A stretch of DNA of 64,000 nt from Paraescarpia echinospica (GCA_020002185.1 CM034541.1:30102345-30166344), one strand, 5' to 3'; counted from the first letter of the stretch, positions 1-11,933 are shown. The notes: generated from the letters alone by a model not told the origin. Translations and numbers: made by a program.

Positions 1-186
1 TACACTATCACGATTGGGGCCAATCGATAGACATGAACTTCACTTTCTCTCCGACCTTCTTCATTTTGAGCATACCACTAGTATTGCATCATATGCATGT
101 GTGTTTGTGTGTGCATGTGTGCATATGCGTTTTGTTTGTATGTGTAACTGTATTTCATACAGCCTTCTTCGGCTATTTTTTTTCAG

Positions 187-260
187 GTCACTATCTTCAT
201 GATGTCGTCGATGCATCTTCTAGCATGGACATTAGTATCCCTCGGCTGGAGTATGATTGA
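187..260 (+). CDS. Candidate terminal exon (partial gene, unknown product)
   Basis: A long T tract followed by CAG ends at 186, a good splice acceptor. In phase 1 the exon encodes a short tail beginning HYLHDVVD and ending IPRLEYD before a TGA at 258-260. It resembles the other terminal exon in this region (9509-9531), which also starts GT after a T-rich acceptor in phase 1. A second reading is possible: phase 0 stays open to about 364, where a weak GTATCT donor could end an exon with a hydrophobic stretch. The upstream exons lie outside the window. The function is not recognised. Confidence 0.3.
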
Positions 261-542
261 TATTACGAAAACGGACAGCTTGTTCTATGGACTTAACCCT
301 GATGAAAATTACAACAGGATCAACACAGTCTGGCTCCACAAGAATTCATACACCTTTGAGGCACGTATCTTGTAACGTTATACAACAATTCGCCTTTCAT
401 CGTTTCGTTGGTTTTGAATTAGTTGGTTATGCCCTTGTCACACAATCTCAAAGTTCTCAATCTGCATTAGTGACCAGGATCGTCGTCTTTATATTGTTTT
501 AATGAAAATATTGATTGTTAGAATTGTATTAAATATATGTTA

Positions 543-573
543 CAAAATATTCATATATATATATATATATATA

Positions 574-640
<67 letters not shown>
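543..640. repeat. (TA)n followed by (GT)n microsatellite
   Basis: A short TA run passes directly into about 30 GT dinucleotides. It lies in a stretch (366-870) where I see no gene. Confidence 0.95.
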
Positions 641-869
641 TCGATTCTCACTAAACCTGGACACATTTGACTCATTTCATTAAATATCATTCAAACATAA
701 TTCAAAGAATACGCACAAATAATACACCATCTGATGTATAATAAATGTGGGAAAACAATATGTAAGAACAGTTGCGCTAGCGTGAACGATTAAAATGATT
801 TTTGTCAAAACTCTATTTCCCCGATGCCATGTAAAACACACCATTCCGTGTGCTTTAAAAGGAGAAAGA

Positions 870-2406
870 AACTTGCTTTATTCCAACATTAAATATTATA
901 TACAAGTCTTAAGATATACTACATATGTATGCATGAATAATTTAGGTGTAATATCATTCAAATTCTAGAAAAAGCGTTACAAAGCGAACACCTTTTAATA
1001 GCAAATAAATCACACACACCTAGATGAGATACACCTACTTAACTTGACAATCGATACCCGCAAACACGATACCACGCGAAACGCAGTTTTTCTCGACATG
1101 AAATAACACACTAACGTCACCTAACTGTTAAACCCTGAGCTTCAGATCGACATGTGTATGCAAGGCCATTATAACTGTAACATCACTGGAATGTAAATGT
1201 TTAATAAAAAAGTTAAATATTTTTAGAGACATTATACGTGAAAACATTCTGAGAAATTATTATCAGGGTGTGCTGTAGATATTAATGAGGTGTACCATGT
1301 CTTCCCGAGCAACTTAACTTGCTTGCCATTTTTTTCACGAATGTCATCTACAGTGCCTCAGTCAAATGAAAATCTGAGGTGGCATTTCTTCTCTTTGTTG
1401 ATGCTGTTTGAGCAAACATTTAACGTATACTCTAGTTATTCGCATGAGTTCTCATATTGGGCCATGCTTGGGTTTTCCCATATTGCGCCACAGAATATAG
1501 GAATTTCTAGCTTTAGTATGTGCCTCCTTTACATATTCGTTCCAGTCAGGTACAATATAATGCTTTTTGCATGTACTGATAATTTCAGGACTGGATTCCC
1601 GAAGTGCAGTGCTTATATCATCAAATAGCTTATCAGTGTCACGTATATGCTGTCTATTTGAGAAACTAATGTTAGTGCGTGTAAAAAAATCTGGCGTTAG
1701 TACTTTGTCCAGATGTACAGTACTACTCTTTACATATTCTCGGATATTATAATGTGGTGCTTTAGACCATTTAAAAATAGAACAAATTTTATCAGCACAC
1801 TTTGCCGCAGAAACATTGTCTTGAATTTCTGCAGTTACAAAAGTAGAAATAACATGTCCTACAGGGAGATGACCCTAACTAGGACATTTATCTAAAATGT
1901 GTAAATCAGTGATCTTTTAGTGAACACTATGCGAACAAATAAAGTGATCTAACCATGAGGTGCAATTGTGTATATCATTATTTTCTACGAACAACATAAG
2001 TAAACGAAAACAGTTGACATGGTGTGATGTTTGATGAGGAATGAGTGAAACACATATGATCAACTTAAACAACAAGAAAACTATTAAACCGTGCGTTGGC
2101 TGTTGATGGATTTACATTCCACCTGACGGTTTATGTATCCTATGTACCAGAAAGCCATAAACATACATAATGTCTAATATTGTAGAGACACGAGATGTTG
2201 CAAGACGGACGATCTATGTGTTTCGCGTGGTATTACAGAAATCGGACATGTAACCTAAAATCCTCTATCTGGCAGGAATAACCATACTAAGGTGTCCTAT
2301 GTTTTGACTTCTAATCTTCAGTATGTCTACTTTATCACACTAAAATGTGAAAACGATATATGAAGGTCGCCAAATTGACAATGTGTACAGGTTTCGTGTT
2401 AATCAA

Positions 2407-2448
<42 letters not shown>

Positions 2449-2450
2449 AT
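870..2450. repeat. Dispersed repeat, copy 1 (homologous to 43930-47850)
   Basis: Several blocks match the 43.9-47.9 kb region in the same order and orientation. One block starts GAAAGAAAC near 880, one runs through the CCCTGAGCTTCAGATCGAC stretch near 1135, and one spans about 2085-2400 and includes TGTACCAGAAA. The middle (about 1300-2040) has no clear partner. No coding sequence is evident; the ORFs at 1290-1895 are short and look random. This copy keeps the pre-insertion state of a site that carries a CR1 fragment in the other copy. It ends at a (TA)n tract, 2408-2447. Confidence 0.7.
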
Positions 2451-3570
2451 GGATACGAATATTCATTATCTTAAAGATTCTGCCCAACAATATAAAATAT
2501 GTGCTGTGTAATATTAGACAGCAGTTGTGTTAAGAAATCACCACCATTATTGGTATGCGAATGATCTTGAAGTCAGATGAACACAATTCAGCTAAATTAT
2601 GTGATCATTTTGAGTATCTCTGTTGATAAGTGACTCACTATTACATTCCTGTAAACTAAATAAAATTATGCCCATCCCGCCGATGATACATTAATTTATT
2701 CTATACACGCCCTGTTACTGTTTTTGTCTTATCGATGCATGCTCTTTTATTTCTCCTCACAGCTAGTTCTTGGGTTTTTCTCTATTGCCGTTAACCTGGA
2801 ACAAATTGGCATATCTATCTGGTCAATGGTCATATGTTGGAAAGCAAGCAGCGCTCCAATGATACCGGTAGGTGGCATTAGCAGGTCTACTTGAACACTT
2901 TCTCAGTAATGCCATCCTTAATGAATGCTGTCCTGGCTAGCATCACTTTTACATACATCGGATAATGGAACCAATACATTCGCCACAGCTTTGGGTTGTT
3001 CTAACCGATAACATTTAGTATAGACACACTAACACATGTCCTTCTAAGTAGTAACTGCATACACTGAACCAGTGTGGCAGACAAAAATTGAATCATAAGC
3101 GCATTCGACATACACACTCTATCAACAAAAAGCATCGATTATAGTACATTAGAGACCATGAGAACGAATAAGCTATAAACTGTGTAGAAGTCGTGTTACT
3201 AGACGCAGTGTTGTACAAATGTGTCACGACTGACATCAGCATACCAATCTTTTGAGCAGACTATCACATTTATACAGCGTCGGTAACTACAAAAGTGATG
3301 ACTTGAACAATAGTTATCGATGCTATAGCACTCGCAGGTGCCAATACCATGACGTAACCACGTCATGTACTCAAAATCGAAAAAGTCGGACACTTACCTT
3401 TGAGAAATAGCAACAGCACTGCAGGTCATGTTTAATATGTTCATAGACTATTAATTCCTTGTGTGGCATTTTAAAATCAAAACACAATTTACATCTTTAT
3501 ATTAAGTGAAAACCTACGTGGAATTTGTTTTATGTACACGGTTGCTCATTGCTTACATGAATACCGATTT
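2450..3570. other. Stretch without recognisable gene
   Basis: This stretch is AT-rich unique sequence with stop codons in every frame. I see no repeat family, RNA gene or convincing exon in it. It may be intronic to the plus-strand gene whose exons begin at 3574. Confidence 0.4.
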
Positions 3571-3573
3571 CAG

Positions 3574-3643
3574 GTTGGTGAGAGGAATGACGCTGATGAG
3601 GAAATGGCATTCTCGTCGCGACAACAAATATGTCCGAACGACG
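3574..3643 (+). CDS. Candidate internal exon of a receptor-tail-like gene (exon 1 of 4 seen)
   Basis: The exon sits between an acceptor (CCGATTTCAG, ending 3573) and a donor (GACG|GTGAGG). The 70 nt read in phase 0 as a hydrophilic, acidic segment starting VGERNDADEEM and ending CPND, and the exon ends in phase 1. The leftover G plus the first two bases of the exon at 5663 complete a glycine codon, so it joins the next candidate exon in frame. The composition suits a cytoplasmic or stalk segment. No domain is recognisable. Support comes from splice signals and phase only. Confidence 0.45.
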
Positions 3644-4699
3644 GTGAGGATAATAACAAAAACCACTCTTCATTATCATTACGTGTTTCACCCAATTTAG
3701 TTTGGTTTTATCAAATTGAACATTGTTTTTATGAAACGTTTTACGACGCTGGGGTGCAACGGTTAGGAAACGCATCGTTCTATATACATGCATAAGATTT
3801 GTACTTTCACAAATGTGGTTCAGAAATTATTTATATATTATGCCTAGTAAATTCAGCCCACTCTCGCTGATTTTACCATTTGGTTCTTATCACAAACCTT
3901 TGCTTGAATAATACTTCGTAAAACGGTGTCAGAACAAAAGAAAGGGTGTTGCCTGAATCGTGTATTGTAAATTAGTCATAGCCAATGCCGAGGTGTCTTC
4001 TTAGAGTAAGGTTAGCGTAGAACTTTAATACACATCTTTTCTTTCCTTACGGTACCCTGCATCTTGTTCTTCCTCTTTGTTCCCAGTTGTACATGGTGAA
4101 GATTAGGTTCAATAGTGTTGTACGTATCTTTATTTGATTTTGTGTCCATTACTATGCTGCTCCATCCCTCCATATCTCTCCTTCCTGTGATCTTATCAAA
4201 TCAATCTTCCTGCAGTCCTCCCACCATGGCTATGGTGTTTCCCTTTTCCTTCGACCTTGGTATTTTCCATCTCTGGTCGCTTAGCTAGTTTGCCTGCATC
4301 ATGTTCTCACCGCCGGCTTCCTCATCCGGCGTCTTACCAATATACACATTAGTCTACCCTGCATCATTTCTTCAGTTCACCTATTATTCTTCGGTACTTT
4401 GTGAATGTGCATTTTTAAAACAAAACTATTGTATTATCAAGTCCTGGACAATATCCAATAACACCAGTTCGCTGAATGTCACGCTAGCGATGTTCTAATG
4501 CAGCATTTTTCTGTCAACATATTATGTAATAATCACAAACATTCATGATTATGTGTTTCATTAATTGAACGTTCAAACTCTATATTTCGACATTCTACCT
4601 CCATAACTACGGTCGTATAGTTGTTTTTGGTCTACATTGTAATTGCGCTTGTACTTTGTGTTAATATATATATATATATAGAAACATACATTATAAGTA

Positions 4700-5056
4700 A
4701 CTGACCGAGTTATCCAGCGTTGCTAAGGGAAAAGGGAGTCATAAATACGCGATACCCGAAAACCCCACCGCCCCGGACGAATTTCGATAACTCTAAATCT
4801 ACGAATCACATAAACAGGCCCGCTATAACGCCCACACAATATGAGCCACATACATGTAAACGGATGGACAGGAGTGCCCCTTCAAAATGGTGATCTCGAG
4901 ATCCCCAGCGCTGGGCGAATTTCGAACATTTTAAATCTACGAACCACATATATGGGCCGCTAGAACACATACACAATTTCAGCCGCATTACTGCAAAATT
5001 GACAAAGTTCCCTTTTAAAAGGGTGGCCTCCCAAGACCCCCCACCCCCGGACGAAT
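4700..5056. repeat. Tandem repeat, about 140-bp unit, about 2.5 copies
   Basis: The phrase GGACGAATTTCGATAACTC and variants recurs at about 4776, 4914 and 5050, each time followed by CTAAATCTACGAA and CACATA and preceded by a CCCC-rich block. The unit is non-coding. Unit 2 at 7.4-8.9 kb of the surrounding duplication lacks it, so it arose or was lost after that duplication. Confidence 0.7.
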
Positions 5057-5662
5057 GTCTTATATATAGTTCTTACATGTCACATTATACAATTCTCAGG
5101 ACTGCACAAACCGCTTTGCACTTTATTCCCTGGTAGACCTGTTCACTAGCACTTCATATGGAATTCACTGGGAAGCACTCAGCCGCGCTGCAATTAATGG
5201 GCGAAAACTGTTCGTACACAAATATCCACCACTGTCTTTAGCCAGGTATTCATTCACTCAGCTGAAAGAATGGGTTATCGTCGAGTGTAGGACTTCACGA
5301 AGCTGCAGTGGTAACCATGCATTTACTATGATCACATTCACGTTAATTTAAATGCAGATACAAAGTTACGTATCACGTACTGGTGATTTCAATGCATCAT
5401 TGTAGACGGTACATTGTGATTTGATTTAAGTACTGAAACAAGCATTGAAATAACTCAATCAATTTATTGTAACAGAATGGCGTGGTGGTAAAGTCGGAAC
5501 TGCCTCACTGCGCTTGACATTAATTATACTATATATAGTCGCGCTACTATACTGTATAGGCTTATACCCATCCGGTCCAATATCGTAACAGGTTAGTCAG
5601 TGTGTACTGAACTCTGTTGAAACCATTTTGGTAATTCTTTGTGTCGCGTCTTCCCAAAACAG

Positions 5663-5725
5663 GAGTGTACGCAATCACTGACGATGAGGGACAGCAGGAA
5701 GTGCCGTCTAATTATCAAGAACTAG
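5663..5725 (+). CDS. Candidate 63-nt exon with paired tyrosine motifs (copy X1)
   Basis: The exon lies between AAAACAG (acceptor) and CTAG|GTAGGT (strong donor). Read in phase 1-1 it gives VYAITDDEGQQ...NYQEL. A YQEL motif (YxxL) ends the exon and a tyrosine follows the start, like half of an immunoreceptor-type ITAM. The first motif here is YAIT, not YxxL. It is the paralogue of the exon at 8558-8620: same length, same phases and the same ending. It splices in frame to the exon at 3574 upstream and to 8558 downstream. The likely location is the cytoplasmic tail of a membrane receptor, inferred from motif style only. Confidence 0.6.
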   Translation, partial: ECTQSLTMRDSRKCRLIIKN

Positions 5726-5969
5726 GTAGGTGTGCGGATGTCCTTGTTGGAGAGATCTGACGATTTCTTTATTGTTACAATTTGCAACGGTAAAGTAAAG
5801 GTTAGTTTCTTTATAGCGCAGCCTCCAGTACAGATGACTGCATAAAAGCACTCTACTCTTCATTCCGACCCTGCGTACTTCTACTGTCAACGACTATCTC
5901 GATTTGCCTGGCAAGAATTCGTTGAAGAGACACACAACACTGGAGAGGTGTGAATTTTGTGCCAGTAAA

Positions 5970-6780
5970 CGTGTAATGGTTTGCTTTGCGAGTTGTGCTT
6001 TTTCAACAAATGTTCATTACGCATGGAAACCGTTGCAAGTTGTTCTGTTGCGAATGTTTTCACTTCAAGTAATTATCATGTAACGGGTCAAACGACGTCT
6101 GGCGTAGGGTGTGGATACATGTGTTTGTGTGTCGAAGCACAGCAATACCGTTTCGCAGTAGAGATTATTGGAACAGACATGTGCCGAACATTTGATAACT
6201 TACAGCGAAAAAAGCTGATGGAATACGTTCAACCATTGAAAAGTCGGAAGTTCTAATGATAGGACAAACACGCTCGCTCGAAACACGTCGGTGAATGTTC
6301 ATCATTAATGGCAACAATAGACAGGCACGCCTCTGTGTGATACCCTCAACCCACTGCTGGCTATCTTCTACCTGGATTCGATCCTGGGAAGCCACCGGTC
6401 ACAGCTGCCTCCACAGCAAATCATTGACTTGGGCCTGGCACTCGAATTGAATATGGTGACGATACAGACTTCATTAGGTATTCCCGTGTTTTCCTGGACC
6501 AAAATGAAATAACTGCCTGGTAGATTTTGTCCTCGTATCAACGAATCAAACACCGAACAAACGACTGTCCAGGGAAATGCCGACTGAATATCTGAGGAAT
6601 AGCGGCCAGGAAGTTAGTCCTTCCACTAGGAAACGCAGAGATTCAGGTGGAACCAGATCAATTTTAAGTTATGAATCAGCCTCTGTGCACCGTTCGTTTT
6701 GCCTGGGCTGTTCTACAACTTGGGTTCATGGGGTATAACTCAAGCGGGGTTCAGAAGGTTGGATTCGTACCACCGCCGCC
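5970..6780. other. Stretch without recognisable gene
   Basis: Open frames here (for example 5981-6256) have no domain, splice context or codon pattern I can support. No repeat is recognised. Confidence 0.35.
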
Positions 6781-6789
6781 ACTTGTGTT

Positions 6790-7088
6790 GACGTTGGTTG
6801 CCCACAGAAGATCAGCTCAGAAACCGATGTCAGTGCGAGCCGATCTGCCGGTTGGTTCCGAAAGCTCGGTGGCGACTCTTCGGCCACGTGCAACGTCTGC
6901 CACTGAATGTCCCTCCACAACTTGCCATTGCAGAGTACTTTATACCAGATAACCGCGGCTTTCGCGGTCGACCGCGGGTGACATTGCCAAATAATGTTTG
7001 TACTAAATAGCGACTTGGTCAATGTTCGGTTGCACATGCGGGATGTTGTGGACTCTGCATAGCGTGAACTGGTGACACATCTCATTCA
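6790..7088 (+). pseudogene. LINE ORF2 C-terminal fragment
   Basis: The frame from about 6798 reads RWRLFGHVQRLP, followed by VPPQLAIAEYF and RGFRGRPRVTLP. That is the conserved 'RLFGHVLRMP...RGRPRxTW/L' segment found near the C-terminus of many non-LTR retrotransposon ORF2 proteins. The frame stops at 7008-7010 and matching sequence seems to continue in other frames, so this is a dead, 5'-truncated copy. It lies directly left of the long AC tract. It is not part of the neighbouring receptor-tail exons. Confidence 0.6.
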
Positions 7089-7141
7089 AATGGCATAAGC
7101 CGATTTTTCATTCACCGGTAGTTTTTGAACTTGAACACGCT

Positions 7142-7381
<240 letters not shown>

Positions 7382-8557
7382 CGTCTAATTCGACACCATA
7401 ACTATAATTTATGTACACAATCGGAAGTACTCTGCCATGTTTTCAGATACTAGTTTTTTTTAAAAGTATTATGACGTTGGATCGCAACGACCAGGAAAGG
7501 CATCAATATATATATATAAAATGTGTAAGATATGTAAGTTCACCAATATGGTTTCTATGACTGTTCATAAACTATGATTTGTAAATACAGACCGCTCTCG
7601 CAAATTTTACAATTTGTTTTCTTATCATATGTTATGTTGTGCATTTTGGTCTTCCTCATTGTTCACTGTTGCATAGGACTGATGATCAGATAAAACGTCG
7701 CTGTACATCTCTGTATTTTAGTAATCTTCATTGCTTTGTATTTGAAGCTCCCTGTCTCTATCTTTCGTCATCTTGCGATATCCCTAAATCCTTCTTCTTG
7801 CAATCATCCCACGCCTACTGTGAACTTCCTTTTTTCTTGCGTCCTCGATGTTTTCTCTTCTCTGCTCGCTTTCCTACTTTGTCTGCATACATTCTTACCA
7901 TATGGTCTGCCCAACTAACCAGACTTTTCACCAATATCCCCTTTAGGCTGCTCTGTAACGTCCCGACCTCTCACCTCAATTCATTTGGTCATCTTCAGTA
8001 CTTTTTGAATGTGTATTGCATAAATGCACTTTGTTGTAGAATCAAGTACTCGTTCCAATAGCGACAATATCCGGTATGAAAGTATCACTGGACATCACTC
8101 CGCCAATGTTCCAATACAGCGAGGTCAGTCAACATATTATGGAGTAATCACACATATGAATGAAGTGCACAATAAAATAATTATAGTATACACATTGTAT
8201 TGTACGTTCATTAATTGGGCGTTCAACCTTTATATAACAATGATCAACCTCCAGTTGCTTTTATTATTGTCATCGTTCTTCCGTCACGTTGCATTGGTAT
8301 ACAATATTACAATGCATGCAAGTACACACGTAACACATCGAGTATATAGTTACGGCATCAAATAGCCTGATCAGTAATTATACATTCAAAGTAACGATAG
8401 CTGTTTTCATTTATATACAGAGACGTTACGTAGATGTTCTACACGGATCACGTAATGGTGAAATTCATATCTTACTATTAGCCGATGCTTTAATCAGTTG
8501 TCTTGAAAGAGTTGACAAAACATGCTTAGTTAATGTGTTCGTGTCTTCAAAAAACAG

Positions 8558-8620
8558 GAGTGTATACAACCCTTGACGGTCAGAGAGAACCGGCTGTGCG
8601 GTCTACTTATCAAGAACTAG
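8558..8620 (+). CDS. Candidate 63-nt exon with ITAM-like YxxL pair (copy X2)
   Basis: The acceptor is AAAAAACAG (ending 8557) and the donor is CTAG|GTAGGT, identical to copy X1. The phase 1-1 reading is VYTTLDGQREP...STYQEL. It contains YTTL, 11 intervening residues, then YQEL: two YxxL motifs at a spacing near the accepted ITAM range (6-12). It splices in frame after X1 (5663-5725) and before the terminal exon at 9509. The conserved arginine and proline between the tyrosines also suit a phosphotyrosine docking tail. The role as a signalling tail is inferred; no transmembrane exon for this gene is seen in the window. Confidence 0.62.
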   Translation, partial: ECIQPLTVRENRLCGLLIKN

Positions 8621-9508
8621 GTAGGTGGGCCAGTCTTATCGGGATGGAGATAAATAACGCTCTCATTACACAGCTACATGAGGCTTTGCAATGTTCAATG
8701 GTACAACCTGCAATGGTAAAGACAACTTTTAAAAGTACAACGTGCAAAAATCGACACAACAAGCATCGTTTTGGAAGGGTCTGCCCTTTTTGTATAAATA
8801 AAATCGGCCGGTGCAACCACTTGTTTTTATACATATATATAATGGAAAATGGCACCGTAGCGAGATTTACCTGTTCAACTAAACGGTTTTGCGCAGGCAA
8901 ATTGAATCGGTACAAGTGCCTGTGAAAGACAACTTATGTTTGGTACAGTTGCTAAACACATAATGTTCTGTCATCATATTCGTACAATTTTACGTTGATG
9001 ATGTTATTATTGTATGTTTATAAATATGTTTAAGTTATGACTTATGATTCAGCAGATATAATAAGTAAATATCTCGATAATTAAGAGGGATTGAATTTAT
9101 ACTAGTTGATTATGTTTTTGTATTTTGTACTATTCATATTATAATAAATATATATAATATACATATATATATATATATAATATACATGTACACACACACA
9201 CATACATATATATATATCCTATTTCGTCAAATTGAACACCATAATGTTATCTATGTTGACAAACTGACATATTATTAGATGGATGCTAATTTTGCTTTAA
9301 ATTCTGTTGTGTTCAGAATGCTTTATATATATATATATAGTGATACAATTTTGGTACGCTATCAAAATCAAATCAGTGATGTCGCACTATCTATCTATAT
9401 ATAAACCGAGCAAATGCAATGCATTTTCGATTGAAACTAACATAACAAATATACCCGTACGTGTGTTACGTTATATTTCTTGTGACATCGTTTTTTTTCC
9501 TTAAGCAG

Positions 9509-9531
9509 GTCGACGAGACACTTGGATGTAA
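9509..9531 (+). CDS. Candidate terminal coding exon (ends GRRDTWM)
   Basis: A strong polypyrimidine tract (TTTTTTTTCC) and AAGCAG precede 9509. Joined in phase 1 to the exon at 8558-8620 it reads GRRDTWM and stops at TAA 9529-9531. The assembled tail would end ...TYQELGRRDTWM. Phase 0 is also open for 27 codons, but the upstream exon ends in phase 1. No AATAAA is obvious just downstream; 9540-10090 holds nothing else I recognise. Confidence 0.45.
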
Positions 9532-10094
9532 CGAGATCGCCATAACTGTTCCGCTGGCGACGACACCACCTCCTGTTAACATTCACCGCTAACCGTCATG
9601 CACCGGATTTGTTTGCTTTTCCTATTATAGCCAGTAATGTGTAGTTACCTCACGTATTTGCTAAATTAATAATCAGTAAATATGTCGTTTATATGCGAAC
9701 ATAACTGAAGACATGTTAGACATTAAGTTTATGAACAGGAAGGAACTAATGGGTGATTGAGATATCATTATGTAGTGCGATGTCCTCTCTAAAGTTCGGG
9801 TACCAAGAGTCGTCACTGTTCACATACGTTCGTCTGACGCTACATTACCATCACATGCGTTGATATTATTTATCCGTGTTGTTTCTGGTATTCCTTTGAA
9901 TCGCTTGCCTTTTACCATTTGTACTAACGTTTCACTTTGGATCACTTCTTATCCGATGATGTATTATATGTTTGTGTTGTTTTTTGTTCAAATAAGATAA
10001 AAAGGTAGCATTTATATTGCGAAACTCCAGCGGTCGCTCCGTTTATAACGTACTTACAAACATATGAATATAAAACGTATATTTAAAAATAGCA

Positions 10095-10192
10095 CCACCA
10101 GTTGTTGTTGATGCTAGGTGTTGTTGATGCTAGGTGTTGTTGTTGATGCTAGGTGTTGTTGTTGATGCTAGGTGTTGTTGCAGCAAACTTCA
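10095..10192. repeat. Minisatellite, unit about 18-21 bp
   Basis: Four tandem variants of GTGTTGTTGTTGATGCTAG with a variable number of GTT triplets. Confidence 0.9.
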
Positions 10193-10261
10193 CAGAATTG
10201 ATCTATCCTGTACGTCGCAATTTGCCTACGTCACAATAATTTTGTGCGCGTGATCTCCGCC

Positions 10262-10683
10262 AAGCTTTAGAACAAGAACAAGAACAAGAAAGTTTTATTT
10301 AGACCCAATTGCAATATGTGTATAATATCAAATTAACGTAACATGAACAGGCATATATATATATATATATATATACAAATGCAGTGTAATTTTAAATTAG
10401 ATGGGGTCTGTGACTCCTATTAAGACAATAACAGTCGCTCTCATAGGAGCCACAAGAATAATTTGTTTCAACTCAATTTACCGAAGGAAGTGCAAATGTA
10501 AATGTAAAAGTGCAGGAAAAGAAAAGAAACCGAGCTACTAGATTGCATATATGCATGTATTGGAGTATTAAAAGGTATGGTAAAATAAACAAATACTAGT
10601 TGTCAATAGTACACTTCAATATACTTGATATGTATGTGTGTATGCACAAATACAATATCCATATGCTGATTTATATATATATA
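10262..10683 (-). mobile_element. Detached 3' UTR and tail of the LINE at 17498-22290
   Basis: On the minus strand this segment has an AATAAA hexamer followed by CTTTCTTG and a (TTGTTC)n tail at 10266-10290, the usual way a LINE ends. A stem-loop lies at 10412-10451 (GACTCCTAT / ATAGGAGCC). The segment follows, on the same strand, the LINE ORF2 that ends near 17600, and both break points are TA-rich. Removing the Ngaro-like element at 10684-17497 would restore one continuous TA tract and a complete LINE 3' UTR. The assignment rests on position and tail type, not on a second LINE copy. Confidence 0.65.
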
Positions 10684-11028
10684 TTTATGCAGTAACCAAC
10701 ACAAGTCCGATGTAGTTTGAGAATTGAAATTGGCCAAAGGATGACGTTTTTTATTAGAAAGTGGATTGCTTCTAATGCAGCCACTTTTGGGCATAAAGAT
10801 AGTAGGAATGTGATGTCTAACATGCAAACCAGATGGGAAACTGAACCCTTGTACAGCCCCATCAAAGTTTTTCAGGCACACATTCATACAACATGACGAC
10901 AATATTACATACATACATTTGTCGCTATAGAGGTATAAAACCACTACGAATATAAACCTAAGCAAACAAAACAAACATTCCACCACCAATAGACACATGC
11001 AATTACAAAAAGGTGGGGCCATTCCGCC
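10684..11028 (-). repeat. B2 terminal repeat of the Ngaro-like element
   Basis: Matches 11521-11865 over 345 bp. It begins TTTATGCAGT on the plus strand directly after a TA tract and ends ATTCCGCC at 11028. The open frames inside both B copies (up to 113 aa) are probably not genes. Confidence 0.9.
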
Positions 11029-11244
11029 TATCCTGTATAAACATAAGGAGAAATATACCCTTTGTAAAACAAAAAGTCTGTCGACGCACCAAAACCCAAC
11101 ACATTCAACAATTGGGGATATGCCCCTGTGTTAAAACCGAAATTTGGGAAAGCGTTGCAACATTTTCCAACTTCTTGTTCTACCAACGGTGTACAATAAT
11201 TGTTTAACTAAACGTGCCTAGGCAGAAAGGTGGGGAGGAGGGCG

Positions 11245-11520
11245 GATTTAGAAGTATCAGGAAATACACGACATGACGCACAGCTACCCAACGCAGAAGT
11301 GGCGGCTTAACCGTTAATCCAATTCAAAGGCTGGAGCCTAATCCTGCCATGTCGTGATTGGCTGGAGGCGTGACTGGCTGAAGGCACTGGGCGGTTTCAC
11401 TAGGCCAAATACCCTGGGTAGCTGGAAGTAATTATCGCCTCAGCCAGTTAGCTCGATACGCACGCTAGGCTTGTCCTGGCCACTGCATAAATTATAGTAT
11501 GCGCTCCGTTCATACCTTCA
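11245..11520 (-). repeat. A2 terminal repeat of the Ngaro-like element
   Basis: Matches A1 (17222-17497) over 276 bp with one difference seen (GAAGTAATT versus GAAGTCATT). It abuts B1 with no spacer, so the junction reproduces joined element ends. It contains two interleaved inverted repeats. Confidence 0.92.
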
Positions 11521-11865
11521 TTTATGCAGTAACCAACACAAGTCCGACGTAGTTTGAGAATTGAAATTGGCCAAAGGATGACGTTTTTTATTAGAAAGTG
11601 GATTGCTTCTAATGCAGCCACTTTTGGGCATAAAGATAGTAGGAATGTGATGTCTAACATGCAAACCAGATGGGAAACTGAACCCTTGTACAGCCACATC
11701 AAAGTTTCTCAGGCACACATTCATACAACATGACGACAATATTACATACATACATTTGTCGCTATAGAGGTATAAAACCACTACGAATATAAACCTAAGC
11801 AAACAAAACAAACATTCCACCACCAATAGACACATGCAATTACAAAAAGGTGGGGCCATTCCGCC
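11521..11865 (-). repeat. B1 repeat of the Ngaro-like element
   Basis: The internal copy of B. Differences from B2 include GACGTAG/GATGTAG, GCCACATC/GCCCCATC and TTTCTCAGG/TTTTTCAGG. Its inner end lies inside the conserved hairpin at 11849-11901. Confidence 0.92.
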
Positions 11866-11901
11866 ACAAGGTCACCAAGAGGAACCTGTGACCACCCCAC
11901 C
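11849..11901 (-). promoter_or_regulatory. Conserved stem-loop downstream of the recombinase gene
   Basis: The arms GGTGGGG/CCCCACC and GGTCAC/GTGACC can pair with a short loop. The same structure with changed but still complementary bases follows the recombinase gene of the second element (59302-59349). Its position, 30-50 nt after the stop codon and at the border of B1, suggests a role in the element RNA (end processing or template switching). The role is inference. Confidence 0.6.
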
Positions 11902-11933
11902 GTATGAAACACATCAAACCTTTGACCAAATAC

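Noticed and set aside
10603..11022. A cysteine- and phenylalanine-rich frame of up to 139 codons in B2, also 113 codons in B1
   Set aside because: Present in both B copies only because they are duplicates; no domain, no start context, and B is a terminal repeat.
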